From positions 1 to 10,638 of the forward strand of contig JASBTO010000227.1 of assembly GCA_030148365.1 (NCBI GenBank): 10,638 bases of DNA, read 5' to 3'. Numbering within the stretch: position 1 is the stretch's first letter; each line of letters opens with the position of its first letter. The stretch is from Kangiellaceae bacterium (GTDB lineage Bacteria > Pseudomonadota > Gammaproteobacteria > Enterobacterales > Kangiellaceae). The translations under genes were made by a program, and so were the position numbers. Below the pieces are notes generated by a model that had not been told where the DNA came from, ran no database searches, and worked only from the letters and a program-made list of their open reading frames with translations. Positions 1-6,657 of the stretch are shown here, piece after piece.

Positions 1-343
1 TTCCGACACCGACATGGATTCCGACACCGACATGGATTCCGACACCGACATGGATTCCGACACCGACATGGATTCCGACACCGGCATGGATTCCGACACC
101 GGCATGGACTCTGACACCGGCATGGATTCTGACACCGGCATGGATGAAGGCATGGACGCGGATTCCGGCGCCGCGATGACCTCGGATTCAGCGGCCGGCG
201 AAAGCGAATACACCGTGCAGCCCGGTGACAGTCTGTACAAGATTGCCAAGGATCATGACACCACGGTCGAAGCTCTGGTGGAACTCAATGATCTGTCCGA
301 TCCGGGACAGCTGGCGGTAGGCCAGAAACTGAAAATTCGCTGA
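1..343 (+). CDS. LysM-domain protein with acidic tandem repeats, 5' truncated
   Basis: The reading frame is open from the left edge (first full codon at 2) to TGA at 341-343, so the N-terminus, any signal peptide and the true start are missing. What remains is about 113 residues. A run of six-residue units, MDSDTD then MDSDTG, comes first, followed by a degenerate Asp/Gly/Met/Ala stretch. A single LysM domain then starts at nt 209 (YTVQPGDSLYKIA...) and ends GQLAVGQKLKIR at the C-terminus. LysM modules bind the GlcNAc-containing glycan of peptidoglycan, so the protein probably acts in the periplasm or outer envelope. The acidic repeat would be a flexible, perhaps cation-binding, linker; that is inference. 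No catalytic domain is visible in this part. Several in-frame ATGs lie in the repeat, but none should be taken as the start because the frame stays open upstream. The LysM call is firm; the role is unknown. Confidence 0.85.
   Translation, partial: SDTDMDSDTDMDSDTDMDSDTDMDSDTGMDSDTGMDSDTGMDSDTGMDEGMDADSGAAMTSDSAAGESEYTVQPGDSLYKIAKDHDTTVEALVELNDLSDPGQLAVGQKLKIR
2..139 (+). repeat. 18-bp in-frame tandem repeat (7 full copies plus a partial)
   Basis: Seven consecutive 18-bp units begin at 14, 32, 50, 68, 86, 104 and 122, preceded by a partial unit at 2-13. Units 1-3 are identical and encode MDSDTD. Unit 4 differs by one base, giving MDSDTG, and unit 5 is identical to unit 4. Units 6 and 7 carry silent changes (gat/gac, tcc/tct). 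A decayed continuation follows at 140-163 (MDEGMDAD). Identity at DNA level, including third codon positions, points to recent duplication rather than selection on protein alone. The array extends beyond the left edge, so the full copy number is unknown. Because the unit is a multiple of three, gain or loss of copies would change length but not frame. Confidence 0.97.
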
Positions 344-358
344 TCTCACCCTATAAGA

Positions 359-389
359 CCGGGAGCGTCATTCCCGGACGTTTCTAACG
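359..389. other. Two small inverted repeats ahead of the terminator
   Basis: CCGGGA (359-364) and TCCCGG (372-377) form a 6-bp stem with a 7-nt loop. CGTT (379-382) and AACG (386-389) form a 4-bp stem with a 3-nt loop. Both lie between the LysM stop codon and the main terminator hairpin. Neither is followed by a T-run, so they are not terminators alone. They may stabilise the transcript 3' end, or be chance structures in GC-rich DNA. Confidence 0.4.
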
Positions 390-393
390 GCAT

Positions 394-423
394 AAAAAAA
401 CGGGCTGCAAGGCCCGTTTTTTT
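394..423. terminator. Bidirectional intrinsic terminator
   Basis: Seven A's (394-400) precede CGGGC (401-405), and GCCCG (412-416) precedes seven T's (417-423). The apical GCAA (407-410) is a GNRA-type tetraloop closed by a T-G wobble. The A-run, GC stem and T-run are mirror-symmetric, so the element has a GC hairpin plus U-tract on either strand. It sits 50 nt after the LysM stop and 19 nt after the zinc-ribbon stop, where two convergent genes share one terminator. Confidence 0.93.
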
Positions 424-442
424 AACCAGTGAATCCGCAACG

Positions 443-700
443 TCAACTGTCGCTGTTGGCGGCCTTCTCCTTGGCTGTGCCTTTATCCTTGTCCGTTGCG
501 GCACCGGACTTTTTCTTGTCGCCCTTGAAATCAGTCTCGTACCAGCCGCTTCCCTTCAGCTGAAAGCCTGCGGCGGAAACCAGTTTGGACAGCTCCGGCT
601 GCTGACACTCCGGGCACACGGACAAAGCCGGATCCGACATCTTTTGCAGCTTTTCAAAATGATGCTCGCAGGCCCGGCATTGGTATTCATAAATCGGCAT
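443..700 (-). CDS. FmdB-type zinc-ribbon protein
   Basis: This 85-residue protein begins MPIYEYQC. It has two CxxC knuckles, C8/C11 and C29/C32, the expected zinc ligands of the FmdB regulatory-protein (CxxC_CxxC_SSSS) family. A conserved-looking GSGWYETDF block lies at 50-58, and the tail (59-85) is Lys/Ala/Asp-rich and probably disordered. ATG at 698-700 is preferred because MPIYEY is the family N-terminus and GAGG lies 7 nt upstream; the longer frame, extending to 982, would run into proS. FmdB proteins are small, cytoplasmic and poorly understood; the name comes from a putative regulator at a methylotroph amidase/formamidase locus. From memory the family often sits near aspS in gammaproteobacteria, but here it is alone, divergent from proS and closed by a terminator. 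Family is confident; function is not known. Confidence 0.93.
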   Translation of the reverse strand: MPIYEYQCRACEHHFEKLQKMSDPALSVCPECQQPELSKLVSAAGFQLKGSGWYETDFKGDKKKSGAATDKDKGTAKEKAANSDS

Positions 701-774
701 AGTCAAACCTCGGCAGTAACTGGAACTTGCAACTCCCGAATATGGGGGCTTTCCCGGAGTTTCAAAGGCCCGCA

Positions 775-803
775 ATTCTAATGGGATCCCGGCGCCAATA
801 CCA
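775..803 (-). promoter_or_regulatory. Weak candidate promoter for the zinc-ribbon gene
   Basis: On the minus strand TAGAAT (775-780) matches a sigma70 -10 at 5 of 6 bases. The hexamer 17 bp further upstream, TGGTAT (798-803), is a poor -35. Transcription would start near 768, giving a leader of about 68 nt. This is the best candidate I see in the divergent region, but it is unproven. Confidence 0.3.
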
Positions 804-814
804 GTCTGTTTGCC

Positions 815-843
815 TTTTGAGGCCGTAACAAGGCTGCTACAAT
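815..843 (+). promoter_or_regulatory. Extended -10 promoter for proS
   Basis: TACAAT (838-843) is preceded by TGC (835-837), giving the full extended -10 pattern TGnTAnAAT. An extended -10 can compensate for a weak -35; the hexamer 17 bp upstream is TTTTGA (815-820). The predicted start near 850 leaves a leader of about 32 nt before the proS ATG. It probably drives proS, the transglycosylase and the patatin gene together. Confidence 0.55.
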
Positions 844-871
844 AGCGCCCTTTGACCCGAGCGGAAACCAC

Positions 872-876
872 AGGGA
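872..876 (+). promoter_or_regulatory. Ribosome-binding site fixing the proS start
   Basis: AGGGA lies 5 nt before ATG at 882. It supports that codon over the in-frame TTG at 852, which would add ten residues (MTRAETTGNS) not expected at the N-terminus of bacterial prolyl-tRNA synthetase. Confidence 0.7.
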
Positions 877-881
877 ACTCC

Positions 882-2597
882 ATGCGAACCAGCCAATACC
901 TTCTCGCCACCCAGCGCGAAGAACCCAGCGATGCGGAATTAGTCAGCCACCGGCTCATGTTACGGGCGGGCATGATCCGCAAAATTGCGTCGGGGATCTA
1001 TTCATGGCTTCCTTCCGGACTGCGCGTGCTGCGCAAGGTCGAGGCCATCGTCCGTGAAGAAATGGACCGGGTTGGCGCGGCGGAAATCCTGATGCCGGGC
1101 GTGCAGCCGGCGGAGCTCTGGGAGGAGTCCGGCCGCTGGCAGGAATATGGTCCCGAGTTGATGCGGCTGACTGATCGCCACGGTCGGGACTTCTGCCTCG
1201 GCCCGACCCACGAGGAAGTCATCACCGCCTTGCTGCGGGACGAGATCCGCTCCTACAAGCAGTTGCCGGCCACTTTCTACCAGATACAGACCAAATTCCG
1301 GGACGAGATCCGGCCCCGCTTCGGGGTTATGCGCGGCCGCGAATTCCTGATGAAGGATGCCTACTCTTTCCATATCGACGAGGCCAGCCTGACGCAAACC
1401 TATGAGGTCATGCACCAGGCCTATTGCCGTATCTTCGAGCGCCTCGGGCTCGAGTATCGTCCGGTCATCGCCGATTCGGGCGCCATCGGCGGCGCCGTCT
1501 CCCATGAATTCCACGTGCTTGCGGAGTCCGGCGAAGACGCGATTGCTTTCAGTGACAGCAGCGATTATGCCGCCAACGTCGAAAAGGCCGAAGCACAAGC
1601 GCCCGGCGGCAGCAGGCCGGCACCGTCTGAAGAAGTGGCGGAAGTGGACACGCCCTCGATCCGCTCCATTGACGCCTTGACCGATTTTCTGAAAGTCGAT
1701 CCGGCGCAAACGGTCAAGACGCTGCTGGTCGAAGGTGCCGATGATGCCCATCCGGTCGTGGCCCTGTGTTTGCGGGGCGATCATGAACTGAATGAAATCA
1801 AGGCGGGTGCCCACCCGCTGGTCGCCTCGCCGGTGCAGTTGGCGAGCGCGAAGGAAATCGAAGACACCTGTGCCTGTGACGCGGGATTTGTCGGCCCGGT
1901 CGGTCTTGAGGTACCGGTCATTGTTGACCGGGACGCTGCCCTGTTGGCGGACTTCATCTGTGGCGCCAACCACAATGATCGACACCTGACCGGCGTCAAC
2001 TGGGAGCGGGATGCACGCATTGATGATGTCCTGGATCTGCGCAATGTGGTGCCCGGGGATCCGAGCCCGGACGGCAAGGGCACGCTGGAAATCAAGCGCG
2101 GGATCGAAGTCGGGCACATTTTCCAGCTCGGCACCAAGTATTCCGAAGCCATGAAGGCCAATGTCCTGAACGAGTCAGGCAAGGCAGCCACCCTGAGCAT
2201 GGGCTGCTACGGCATCGGCGTGTCCCGTATCGTGGCTGCCGCCATCGAACAGGGCCACGATGACTACGGCATTATCTGGCCGGCAGCAATTGCCCCCTTC
2301 CAGGTCGCCATTATCCCGATGAACATGCACAAGTCCCCCCGGGTGCGGGAACTGGCCGAAAAGCTTTACCAGGAACTCCTCAATGCCGGCATTGAGGTCA
2401 TCCTTGACGACCGCAAGGACCGGCCCGGGGTCATGTTTGCGGACATGGAGCTGATCGGAGTGCCACACAGGTTGGTAATCAGCGAAAGGAACATTGACAA
2501 GGGTACCATCGAGTATAAAGATAGGAGCGGCAACGACAAGGCCGATATCGAAATCGACCGTACGGTAGAGCATTTACGAGAACTTTTGGGGAAGTAA
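882..2597 (+). CDS. proS: Prolyl-tRNA synthetase (bacterial type, with editing domain)
   Basis: ProS charges tRNA-Pro with proline using ATP in the cytoplasm. The product is 571 residues, against 572 for E. coli. MRTSQYLL is the expected N-terminus. Landmarks in order are GPTHEE (107-112), the class II motif 2 region (about 138-162, KFRDEIRPRFG then REFLMKDAYSF), a large inserted editing (INS) domain at roughly 224-407, motif 3 GCYGIGVSR (441-449), and a C-terminal anticodon-binding domain (about 471-571). Lys279 within the insertion falls at the same number as the E. coli lysine known to be needed for hydrolysis of mischarged Ala-tRNA-Pro, so post-transfer editing is probably intact. It is the first gene of a tight plus-strand cluster, with the next start only 7 nt after its TAA. 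Nothing looks broken. Confidence 0.98.
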   Translation: MRTSQYLLATQREEPSDAELVSHRLMLRAGMIRKIASGIYSWLPSGLRVLRKVEAIVREEMDRVGAAEILMPGVQPAELWEESGRWQEYGPELMRLTDRHGRDFCLGPTHEEVITALLRDEIRSYKQLPATFYQIQTKFRDEIRPRFGVMRGREFLMKDAYSFHIDEASLTQTYEVMHQAYCRIFERLGLEYRPVIADSGAIGGAVSHEFHVLAESGEDAIAFSDSSDYAANVEKAEAQAPGGSRPAPSEEVAEVDTPSIRSIDALTDFLKVDPAQTVKTLLVEGADDAHPVVALCLRGDHELNEIKAGAHPLVASPVQLASAKEIEDTCACDAGFVGPVGLEVPVIVDRDAALLADFICGANHNDRHLTGVNWERDARIDDVLDLRNVVPGDPSPDGKGTLEIKRGIEVGHIFQLGTKYSEAMKANVLNESGKAATLSMGCYGIGVSRIVAAAIEQGHDDYGIIWPAAIAPFQVAIIPMNMHKSPRVRELAEKLYQELLNAGIEVILDDRKDRPGVMFADMELIGVPHRLVISERNIDKGTIEYKDRSGNDKADIEIDRTVEHLRELLGK

Positions 2598-2604
2598 CAC
2601 CTGT

Positions 2605-3189
2605 ATGCAGCGATCTCCCGGGAAAATTCTGGCCTGGCTGGGCGCTTTTTTGCTGTGCGCGGTAACCGCGCCGGTCTCCGCCCAGGAGATCCCCAGTCAG
2701 GAATTTCGTGCCCTGGTCCGGGAAGCGCTCAATGAACCCCACGAGTTTCGGGATCAGTATGACGCGGAAGTCTGGCTCAAGGACATGTCGATGCGCCTCG
2801 CCAAGCGGGCGCCCCATGTGAGCGAGCGGGATCGCTTCGAAATTCTGCGTCTGGTCCACCGGGAAGCCCAGTTGGCCAACCTCAACCCGCACGTGGTACT
2901 GGCGCTGATCGAAGTCGAGAGCAACTTCGATCACTATGCACTGTCCAGCGCCGGCGCCCGGGGACTCATGCAGGTGATGCCCTTCTGGGTGGATGAAATC
3001 GGCCAGGAAAGTGATAACCTGTTCGATATGGAAACCAACATCCGCTACGGTTGCACCATTCTCAGCCTGTACCTGAAAAAGGAACGACAAAACCTGACCC
3101 ATGCGCTGGCCCGGTATAACGGCAGCCGGGGCAAGGTCTGGTATCCGAACCGGGTTTTTCGCGCCCTGAACCATCGCTGGGCCCCCTGA
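2605..3189 (+). CDS. Secreted lytic transglycosylase (SLT / GH23 fold)
   Basis: This is a 194-residue protein with an N-terminal signal peptide: a short basic start (MQRSPGK), a hydrophobic core (about 8-22) and a likely cleavage after VSA at 24-26. There is no good lipobox, since the only early Cys is preceded by Leu-Leu. The SLT catalytic domain fills about 88-194. Its markers are the catalytic Glu105 in VESNF, GLMQVMP (120-126) and ALARYNGS (167-174), the ES, GLMQ and AxYN motifs of the Slt family. Such enzymes cleave the MurNAc-GlcNAc bond of peptidoglycan and leave a 1,6-anhydro-MurNAc end, acting in the periplasm. The protein is much shorter than Slt70 and has no superhelical or LysM region, being close to a bare catalytic domain plus a helical linker (27-87). 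A GGGGAAG stretch inside the end of proS (2588-2594) may serve as its ribosome-binding site. Which housekeeping transglycosylase it corresponds to is not clear. Confidence 0.94.
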   Translation: MQRSPGKILAWLGAFLLCAVTAPVSAQEIPSQEFRALVREALNEPHEFRDQYDAEVWLKDMSMRLAKRAPHVSERDRFEILRLVHREAQLANLNPHVVLALIEVESNFDHYALSSAGARGLMQVMPFWVDEIGQESDNLFDMETNIRYGCTILSLYLKKERQNLTHALARYNGSRGKVWYPNRVFRALNHRWAP

Positions 3190-3193
3190 CTCC

Positions 3194-4354
3194 ATGACGC
3201 CGGCGACGCCACAGCGGGTCGGGCTGGTGTTATCGGGCGGCGGCGCCCGGGCGGCCTACCAGGTTGGTGTCATCAAGGGTATTTCCGAAGTTCTCGGCCA
3301 TCCCCGGCATAACCCCTATCCCATTATTACCGGCACTTCTGCCGGCGCTATCAATGCCGTGGTACTGGCCAGCTACGCGTCCCGCGCGCAGACCGGGATC
3401 AACCGGCTGGAAGCGGTCTGGTCCGGATTCACCAGTGACCGGATCTTCCGCAGTGATTTTGGCGGCCTGTCAAAGAACGCGCTGAAATGGCTGTCCGGGG
3501 TGCTGTTTCCGAGGCGCCACCATATGCAGGCCCTGTCGCTGCTCGACAATCAGCCATTGCGGAAATTGCTGACCAGCGTCATCCACTTTGACAATATCGC
3601 GGCGTCAATCCGGCGCGGGGATCTCGATGCCGTATGTGCCACCGCCTATAACTACAGCAGTGGAGATTCGGTCAGTTTCTTTCAGGGCAATGAACAGGTC
3701 GAGAGCTGGGAGCGGTTCCGGCGCCGCGGTCGGCGGGTCAGTCTCGACCTGTCGCACCTGATGGCTTCCGCCGCCATTCCCATGCTGTTCCCGGCGGAAA
3801 AGGTCAGCGCGCAATATTTTGGTGACGGCTCCATGGGATTTCTGGCACCCAACAGTCCGGCCATTCATCTGGGCGCGGACAAATTGTTGATTATCAGCGT
3901 TGATCCGGTCTCGGAACCTGCCAATCAGTGTCTTATCTCGACCCAGCCCCCGAATCCGGCGGAAATAGGCGGCCACCTGCTTGATACGATTTTTATTGAT
4001 GCACTGCAGGCCGACCTTGAACGCTTGCGCCGCATCAACAAAACCGTCTCCAAGTTTCCGGTCTCCCGGATCCGCAAAAACAATGTCGGTCTCAAGCATA
4101 TCGAGACCCTGGTCATCGCACCACTGCAGGACAGCGGCCCGATAGCCTTGCGCTACATCGATGAATTGCCCCGCCTGGTACGGCTGTTTTTCAAACGCCT
4201 GGGCCTTGATGAAGAGAGTGACGGCACCGTGCTCAGCTATCTGCTATTCGAAAAACCCTTTATGTGTGAGCTTATCAAGATGGGGTTCCGGGACGCGCTG
4301 GCGAAGCGGGACCACATCACTGCCTTCTTCGGCGATCAGAGTTCCAGTGGATGA
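3194..4354 (+). CDS. Patatin-like phospholipase
   Basis: This is a 386-residue protein with no signal peptide. The patatin fold carries a Ser-Asp dyad: oxyanion loop SGGGAR (14-19), nucleophile elbow GTSAG with Ser49, and Asp211 in DGS (211-213), where most relatives have DGG or DGA. The core spans about 8-235. The rest (about 236-386) is a family-type C-terminal region with conserved-looking ISVDP and a final segment reading LSYLLFEKPFMCELI. Patatin enzymes hydrolyse acyl esters of phospholipids or other lipids; the substrate here is unknown and the enzyme probably works at the inner face of the cytoplasmic membrane. The start lies 4 nt after the transglycosylase stop with no clear Shine-Dalgarno sequence, so translational coupling is likely. 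The last 19 bp overlap the end of tilS on the other strand. There is no sign of a secretion system or a nucleotide-signal synthase nearby, so this is not a CBASS-type effector in this context. Confidence 0.94.
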   Translation: MTPATPQRVGLVLSGGGARAAYQVGVIKGISEVLGHPRHNPYPIITGTSAGAINAVVLASYASRAQTGINRLEAVWSGFTSDRIFRSDFGGLSKNALKWLSGVLFPRRHHMQALSLLDNQPLRKLLTSVIHFDNIAASIRRGDLDAVCATAYNYSSGDSVSFFQGNEQVESWERFRRRGRRVSLDLSHLMASAAIPMLFPAEKVSAQYFGDGSMGFLAPNSPAIHLGADKLLIISVDPVSEPANQCLISTQPPNPAEIGGHLLDTIFIDALQADLERLRRINKTVSKFPVSRIRKNNVGLKHIETLVIAPLQDSGPIALRYIDELPRLVRLFFKRLGLDEESDGTVLSYLLFEKPFMCELIKMGFRDALAKRDHITAFFGDQSSSG

Positions 4355-5685
4355 ACGGCCAACTGTAAGCCTTCCCCCGGACGAGTCCGGAAGCCCTCGC
4401 AAATGACCCGATCGCCGATAGCCGCCATCTCATCCCCATAATAAACAAGCGGGATGCGGCCCCGCTGCCAGGGCGGCACCGACAGTTCCTGCAGCAACTG
4501 TTTCAGCGCCACACTGCCGCCCCGTCCTGCCGGCCGGCACCGCTCGCCGCCCTCGCGAAACCGGATGGTCACCGGTTCGTCCGATTCGGGTCGGCGCAAG
4601 CCGCCACCGGATCGGGCGGACATTTGCAAGCGCACGGCGATCAGGTTGATTGGCGAATCCACATTCCAGCAATGCACTTGGGTATCCGTCAATTCCGGAA
4701 AATCCTGGGCGATATACAGTGTGTCCCGGTAGCGGCGCACTTCCGCGCCGGGCCAGGCGACAGTCGGATTGCGATCCACCTCGGCGTCCAATGCCTGGCT
4801 GTCAATCTCGACCAGTACCGCTTCGGAAGGCAAGGGATAGCCATTGACCTGTATCCAGGTTCGCAACAGGTTGCGGCGACGGGCGTCCGGCAATTTCCCG
4901 AGGGCCGGCAGGTCGAGCTGCGCAGGCTTTACGCCCGTGCAAAGTCTCAGATCCCGGTTGCCCCGCTCGGTGAGCAGCGCGTTCGCCTCCGCCGCCAGCC
5001 GCGCCGACCGCGCCAATGTTCGCCGGCAGCCGGGCCACTGCTGCTCAAGGCGGGGGAAAATCTCATGACGCAGAAAATTACGGCGCAACTCCTGATCCGC
5101 ATTGCTCGGGTCTTCAACCCATTGCAAGCCGTGCCGGTTCGCATATTCCTGTAGTTGCTCGCGACTGCAATCGAGCAGGGGCCGCCCCAGCCAGCCAGCC
5201 GCGAAGGTTTTAAGCGCCGGCATCGCGGCGGCGCCGGCGAGACCGGCGCCCCGGAGTAGTTGCAGGATCAGGGTTTCCGCCTGATCGTCCTGGTGATGCG
5301 CCAGGAGCAGTAACTGGTTGTTCTCGAGGATCTCCGCAAAGGCTTCGTAGCGCGCCGCACGGGCCGCCGCTTCCGGTCCCTGCTCGGCAGTCCTTTCCAC
5401 GGCGACCTTGCGGCTCAGCAAGTCAACGCCAAGTCGGTTGCAGAGCTCCTGGCAGTGCCGGCCCCAGGCTGCCGACGCCTCATGCAGCTGGTGATCAATA
5501 TACAGCCCGTGCACCTGCGCCGGACGCAGCCGGGACGCGATATGCAGCAGGACGGTGGAATCGAGGCCGCCGGACAGGCCGATCAGCATGGGACTGTTGG
5601 CAGGACAGGGTTTACCGGGATCGGGAGATTCCGGTGCAGGCAGTCTGTCGAGGAACCCGGCGACTGCCTGCTCTGGAGTTGGCAT
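4336..5685 (-). CDS. tilS: tRNA(Ile)-lysidine synthase
   Basis: TilS uses ATP and lysine to convert C34 of the CAU-anticodon isoleucine tRNA to lysidine, so that it reads AUA and is charged with Ile instead of Met. The 449-residue product (E. coli 432) shows the N-type PP-loop SGGLDS at 38-43, the second motif LAHHQDDQAET at 128-138, and the EDPSN...RNFLRHEIFPRL block at 191-213. A middle TilS substrate-binding region follows (about 245-320), then a C-terminal TilS domain (about 372-435, containing RFREGGERCRPAGRGG). The start ATG (5683-5685) lies 8 nt after the accA stop, so the two are very probably co-transcribed. The 3' end overlaps the convergent patatin gene by 19 bp, and no intrinsic terminator is visible beyond it. 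The gene is intact and essential in most bacteria. Confidence 0.97.
   Translation of the reverse strand: MPTPEQAVAGFLDRLPAPESPDPGKPCPANSPMLIGLSGGLDSTVLLHIASRLRPAQVHGLYIDHQLHEASAAWGRHCQELCNRLGVDLLSRKVAVERTAEQGPEAAARAARYEAFAEILENNQLLLLAHHQDDQAETLILQLLRGAGLAGAAAMPALKTFAAGWLGRPLLDCSREQLQEYANRHGLQWVEDPSNADQELRRNFLRHEIFPRLEQQWPGCRRTLARSARLAAEANALLTERGNRDLRLCTGVKPAQLDLPALGKLPDARRRNLLRTWIQVNGYPLPSEAVLVEIDSQALDAEVDRNPTVAWPGAEVRRYRDTLYIAQDFPELTDTQVHCWNVDSPINLIAVRLQMSARSGGGLRRPESDEPVTIRFREGGERCRPAGRGGSVALKQLLQELSVPPWQRGRIPLVYYGDEMAAIGDRVICEGFRTRPGEGLQLAVHPLEL
4371..4393. repeat. Inverted repeat just past the patatin stop codon
   Basis: CCGGAC (4377-4382) and GTCCGG (4385-4390) form a palindrome that folds as a 5-bp stem with a 4-nt loop. 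An alternative outer pairing joins CTTCC (4371-4375) to GGAAG (4389-4393). It lies 16-38 nt after the patatin stop, inside the tilS coding end. With no T-run following on either strand it is not an intrinsic terminator; it might protect a 3' end. Confidence 0.35.
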
Positions 5686-5693
5686 GAGTTGCG

Positions 5694-6650
5694 TTATTCT
5701 TCAACCACACCGAATGACATCAGCTTGTTGAAACGGGCTTGCAACAACTCGTCAACCGGCATCTGCTTCAACACTGACAAATCGGCAAGCAATCTTTCAC
5801 GAAGGTTTTTTGCCGTGATTTCCGGGTCCCGGTGGGCACCGCCCAGAGGCTCCTTGATGATGTTGTCGATCAACTTTAGACCCTTGAGGCGGTCCGCGGT
5901 GATACCCATTGCCGCGGCGGCTTCCTCGGCTTTTTCGGCACTTTTCCAGAGGATGGAGGCACAGCCTTCGGGTGAGATTACCGAATAGGTCGAATACTCG
6001 AGCATGTTAACGCGATCGCCGACACCGATAGCCAGGGCGCCGCCGGATCCGCCTTCACCGATCACCGTACAGACAATCGGGGTTTTCAGATCCGACATCA
6101 CTTTCAGATTACGGGCAATTGCTTCGCTTTGTCCGCGCTCTTCCGCGCCGACACCGGGATAGGCGCCGGGCGTGTCGATAAAGGTGACAATCGGCAGCTT
6201 GAAGCGTTCCGCCAGTTGCATCAGGCGCAGAGACTTGCGATAGCCTTCCGGCCGCGGCATGCCGAAATTGCGCTTGATTTTCTCTTTCGTGTCGCGGCCC
6301 TTTTGGTGGCCAATGACGACCACCGGCTCATCTTCAAGGCGGGCAATGCCGCCGACGATGGCGAAATCGTCCGCATAGGCCCGATCACCGGCAAGCTCGT
6401 CAAAATCGGTGAAAATCAGTTTCAGGTAATCCAGGGTATAGGGTCGCTGGGGGTGCCTCGCCAGTTGCGCGACCTGCCAGGCATCGAGATTGGAGAAAAC
6501 GTCCCGGGTCAGATCCGTGGACTTTTTCTGCAGCCGGGCGATCTCCTCGCTGATATTGATTTCCGAGTTGTCACCCATCAGTCGCAACTCTTCAATCTGG
6601 GCTTCAAGCTCAGCGATGGGACGTTCAAATTCCAGAAAATTTAAACTCAT
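5694..6650 (-). CDS. accA: Acetyl-CoA carboxylase carboxyltransferase subunit alpha
   Basis: AccA pairs with AccD to form the carboxyltransferase that moves CO2 from carboxy-biotin (on AccB) to acetyl-CoA, making malonyl-CoA, the committed step of fatty-acid synthesis. The product is 318 residues (E. coli 319). Features are an N-terminal helical segment (about 1-60), the crotonase-type core, DTPGAYPG (159-166), the glycine-rich GEGGSGGA (198-205) expected to help form the oxyanion pocket for acetyl-CoA, and SPEGCASILW (226-235). MSLNFLEFE is the family N-terminus, so ATG at 6648-6650 is secure, yet no Shine-Dalgarno sequence precedes it: the upstream DNA is AT-rich and holds a palindrome. tilS follows 8 nt downstream. 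accD is not in the window, which is normal. Confidence 0.98.
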   Translation of the reverse strand: MSLNFLEFERPIAELEAQIEELRLMGDNSEINISEEIARLQKKSTDLTRDVFSNLDAWQVAQLARHPQRPYTLDYLKLIFTDFDELAGDRAYADDFAIVGGIARLEDEPVVVIGHQKGRDTKEKIKRNFGMPRPEGYRKSLRLMQLAERFKLPIVTFIDTPGAYPGVGAEERGQSEAIARNLKVMSDLKTPIVCTVIGEGGSGGALAIGVGDRVNMLEYSTYSVISPEGCASILWKSAEKAEEAAAAMGITADRLKGLKLIDNIIKEPLGGAHRDPEITAKNLRERLLADLSVLKQMPVDELLQARFNKLMSFGVVEE

Positions 6651-6657
6651 AATAATT

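Noticed and set aside
2..139. CRISPR-like array
   Set aside because: The 18-bp units are directly adjacent with no spacers, are in frame, and encode a regular peptide repeat.
701..881. Small RNA or riboswitch in the proS/zinc-ribbon divergent region
   Set aside because: I saw only scattered short complementarities and no hairpin with a T-run or known aptamer pattern; the proS leader predicted from the promoter is only about 32 nt.
443..982. 179-codon version of the zinc-ribbon gene with a start inside proS
   Set aside because: The extra 94 residues have no family similarity and cross the proS start and promoter. The internal ATG at 698-700 has an SD sequence and the family's MPIYEY start.
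1002..2117. 371-codon open frame on the minus strand, opposite proS
   Set aside because: It is antisense to an intact proS, has no domain signal, and its Arg/Gly/Asp-rich composition is typical of a shadow frame.
2479..3195. 238-codon minus-strand frame opposite the transglycosylase
   Set aside because: It spans the proS end and the whole transglycosylase gene in antisense. The plus-strand protein has a signal peptide and all catalytic motifs, so this is a shadow.
3194..4354. Patatin as an anti-phage (CBASS-like) effector
   Set aside because: No cyclic-nucleotide synthase, ubiquitin-like processing genes or other defence genes are nearby. The setting is housekeeping, and the protein has a general bacterial patatin layout.
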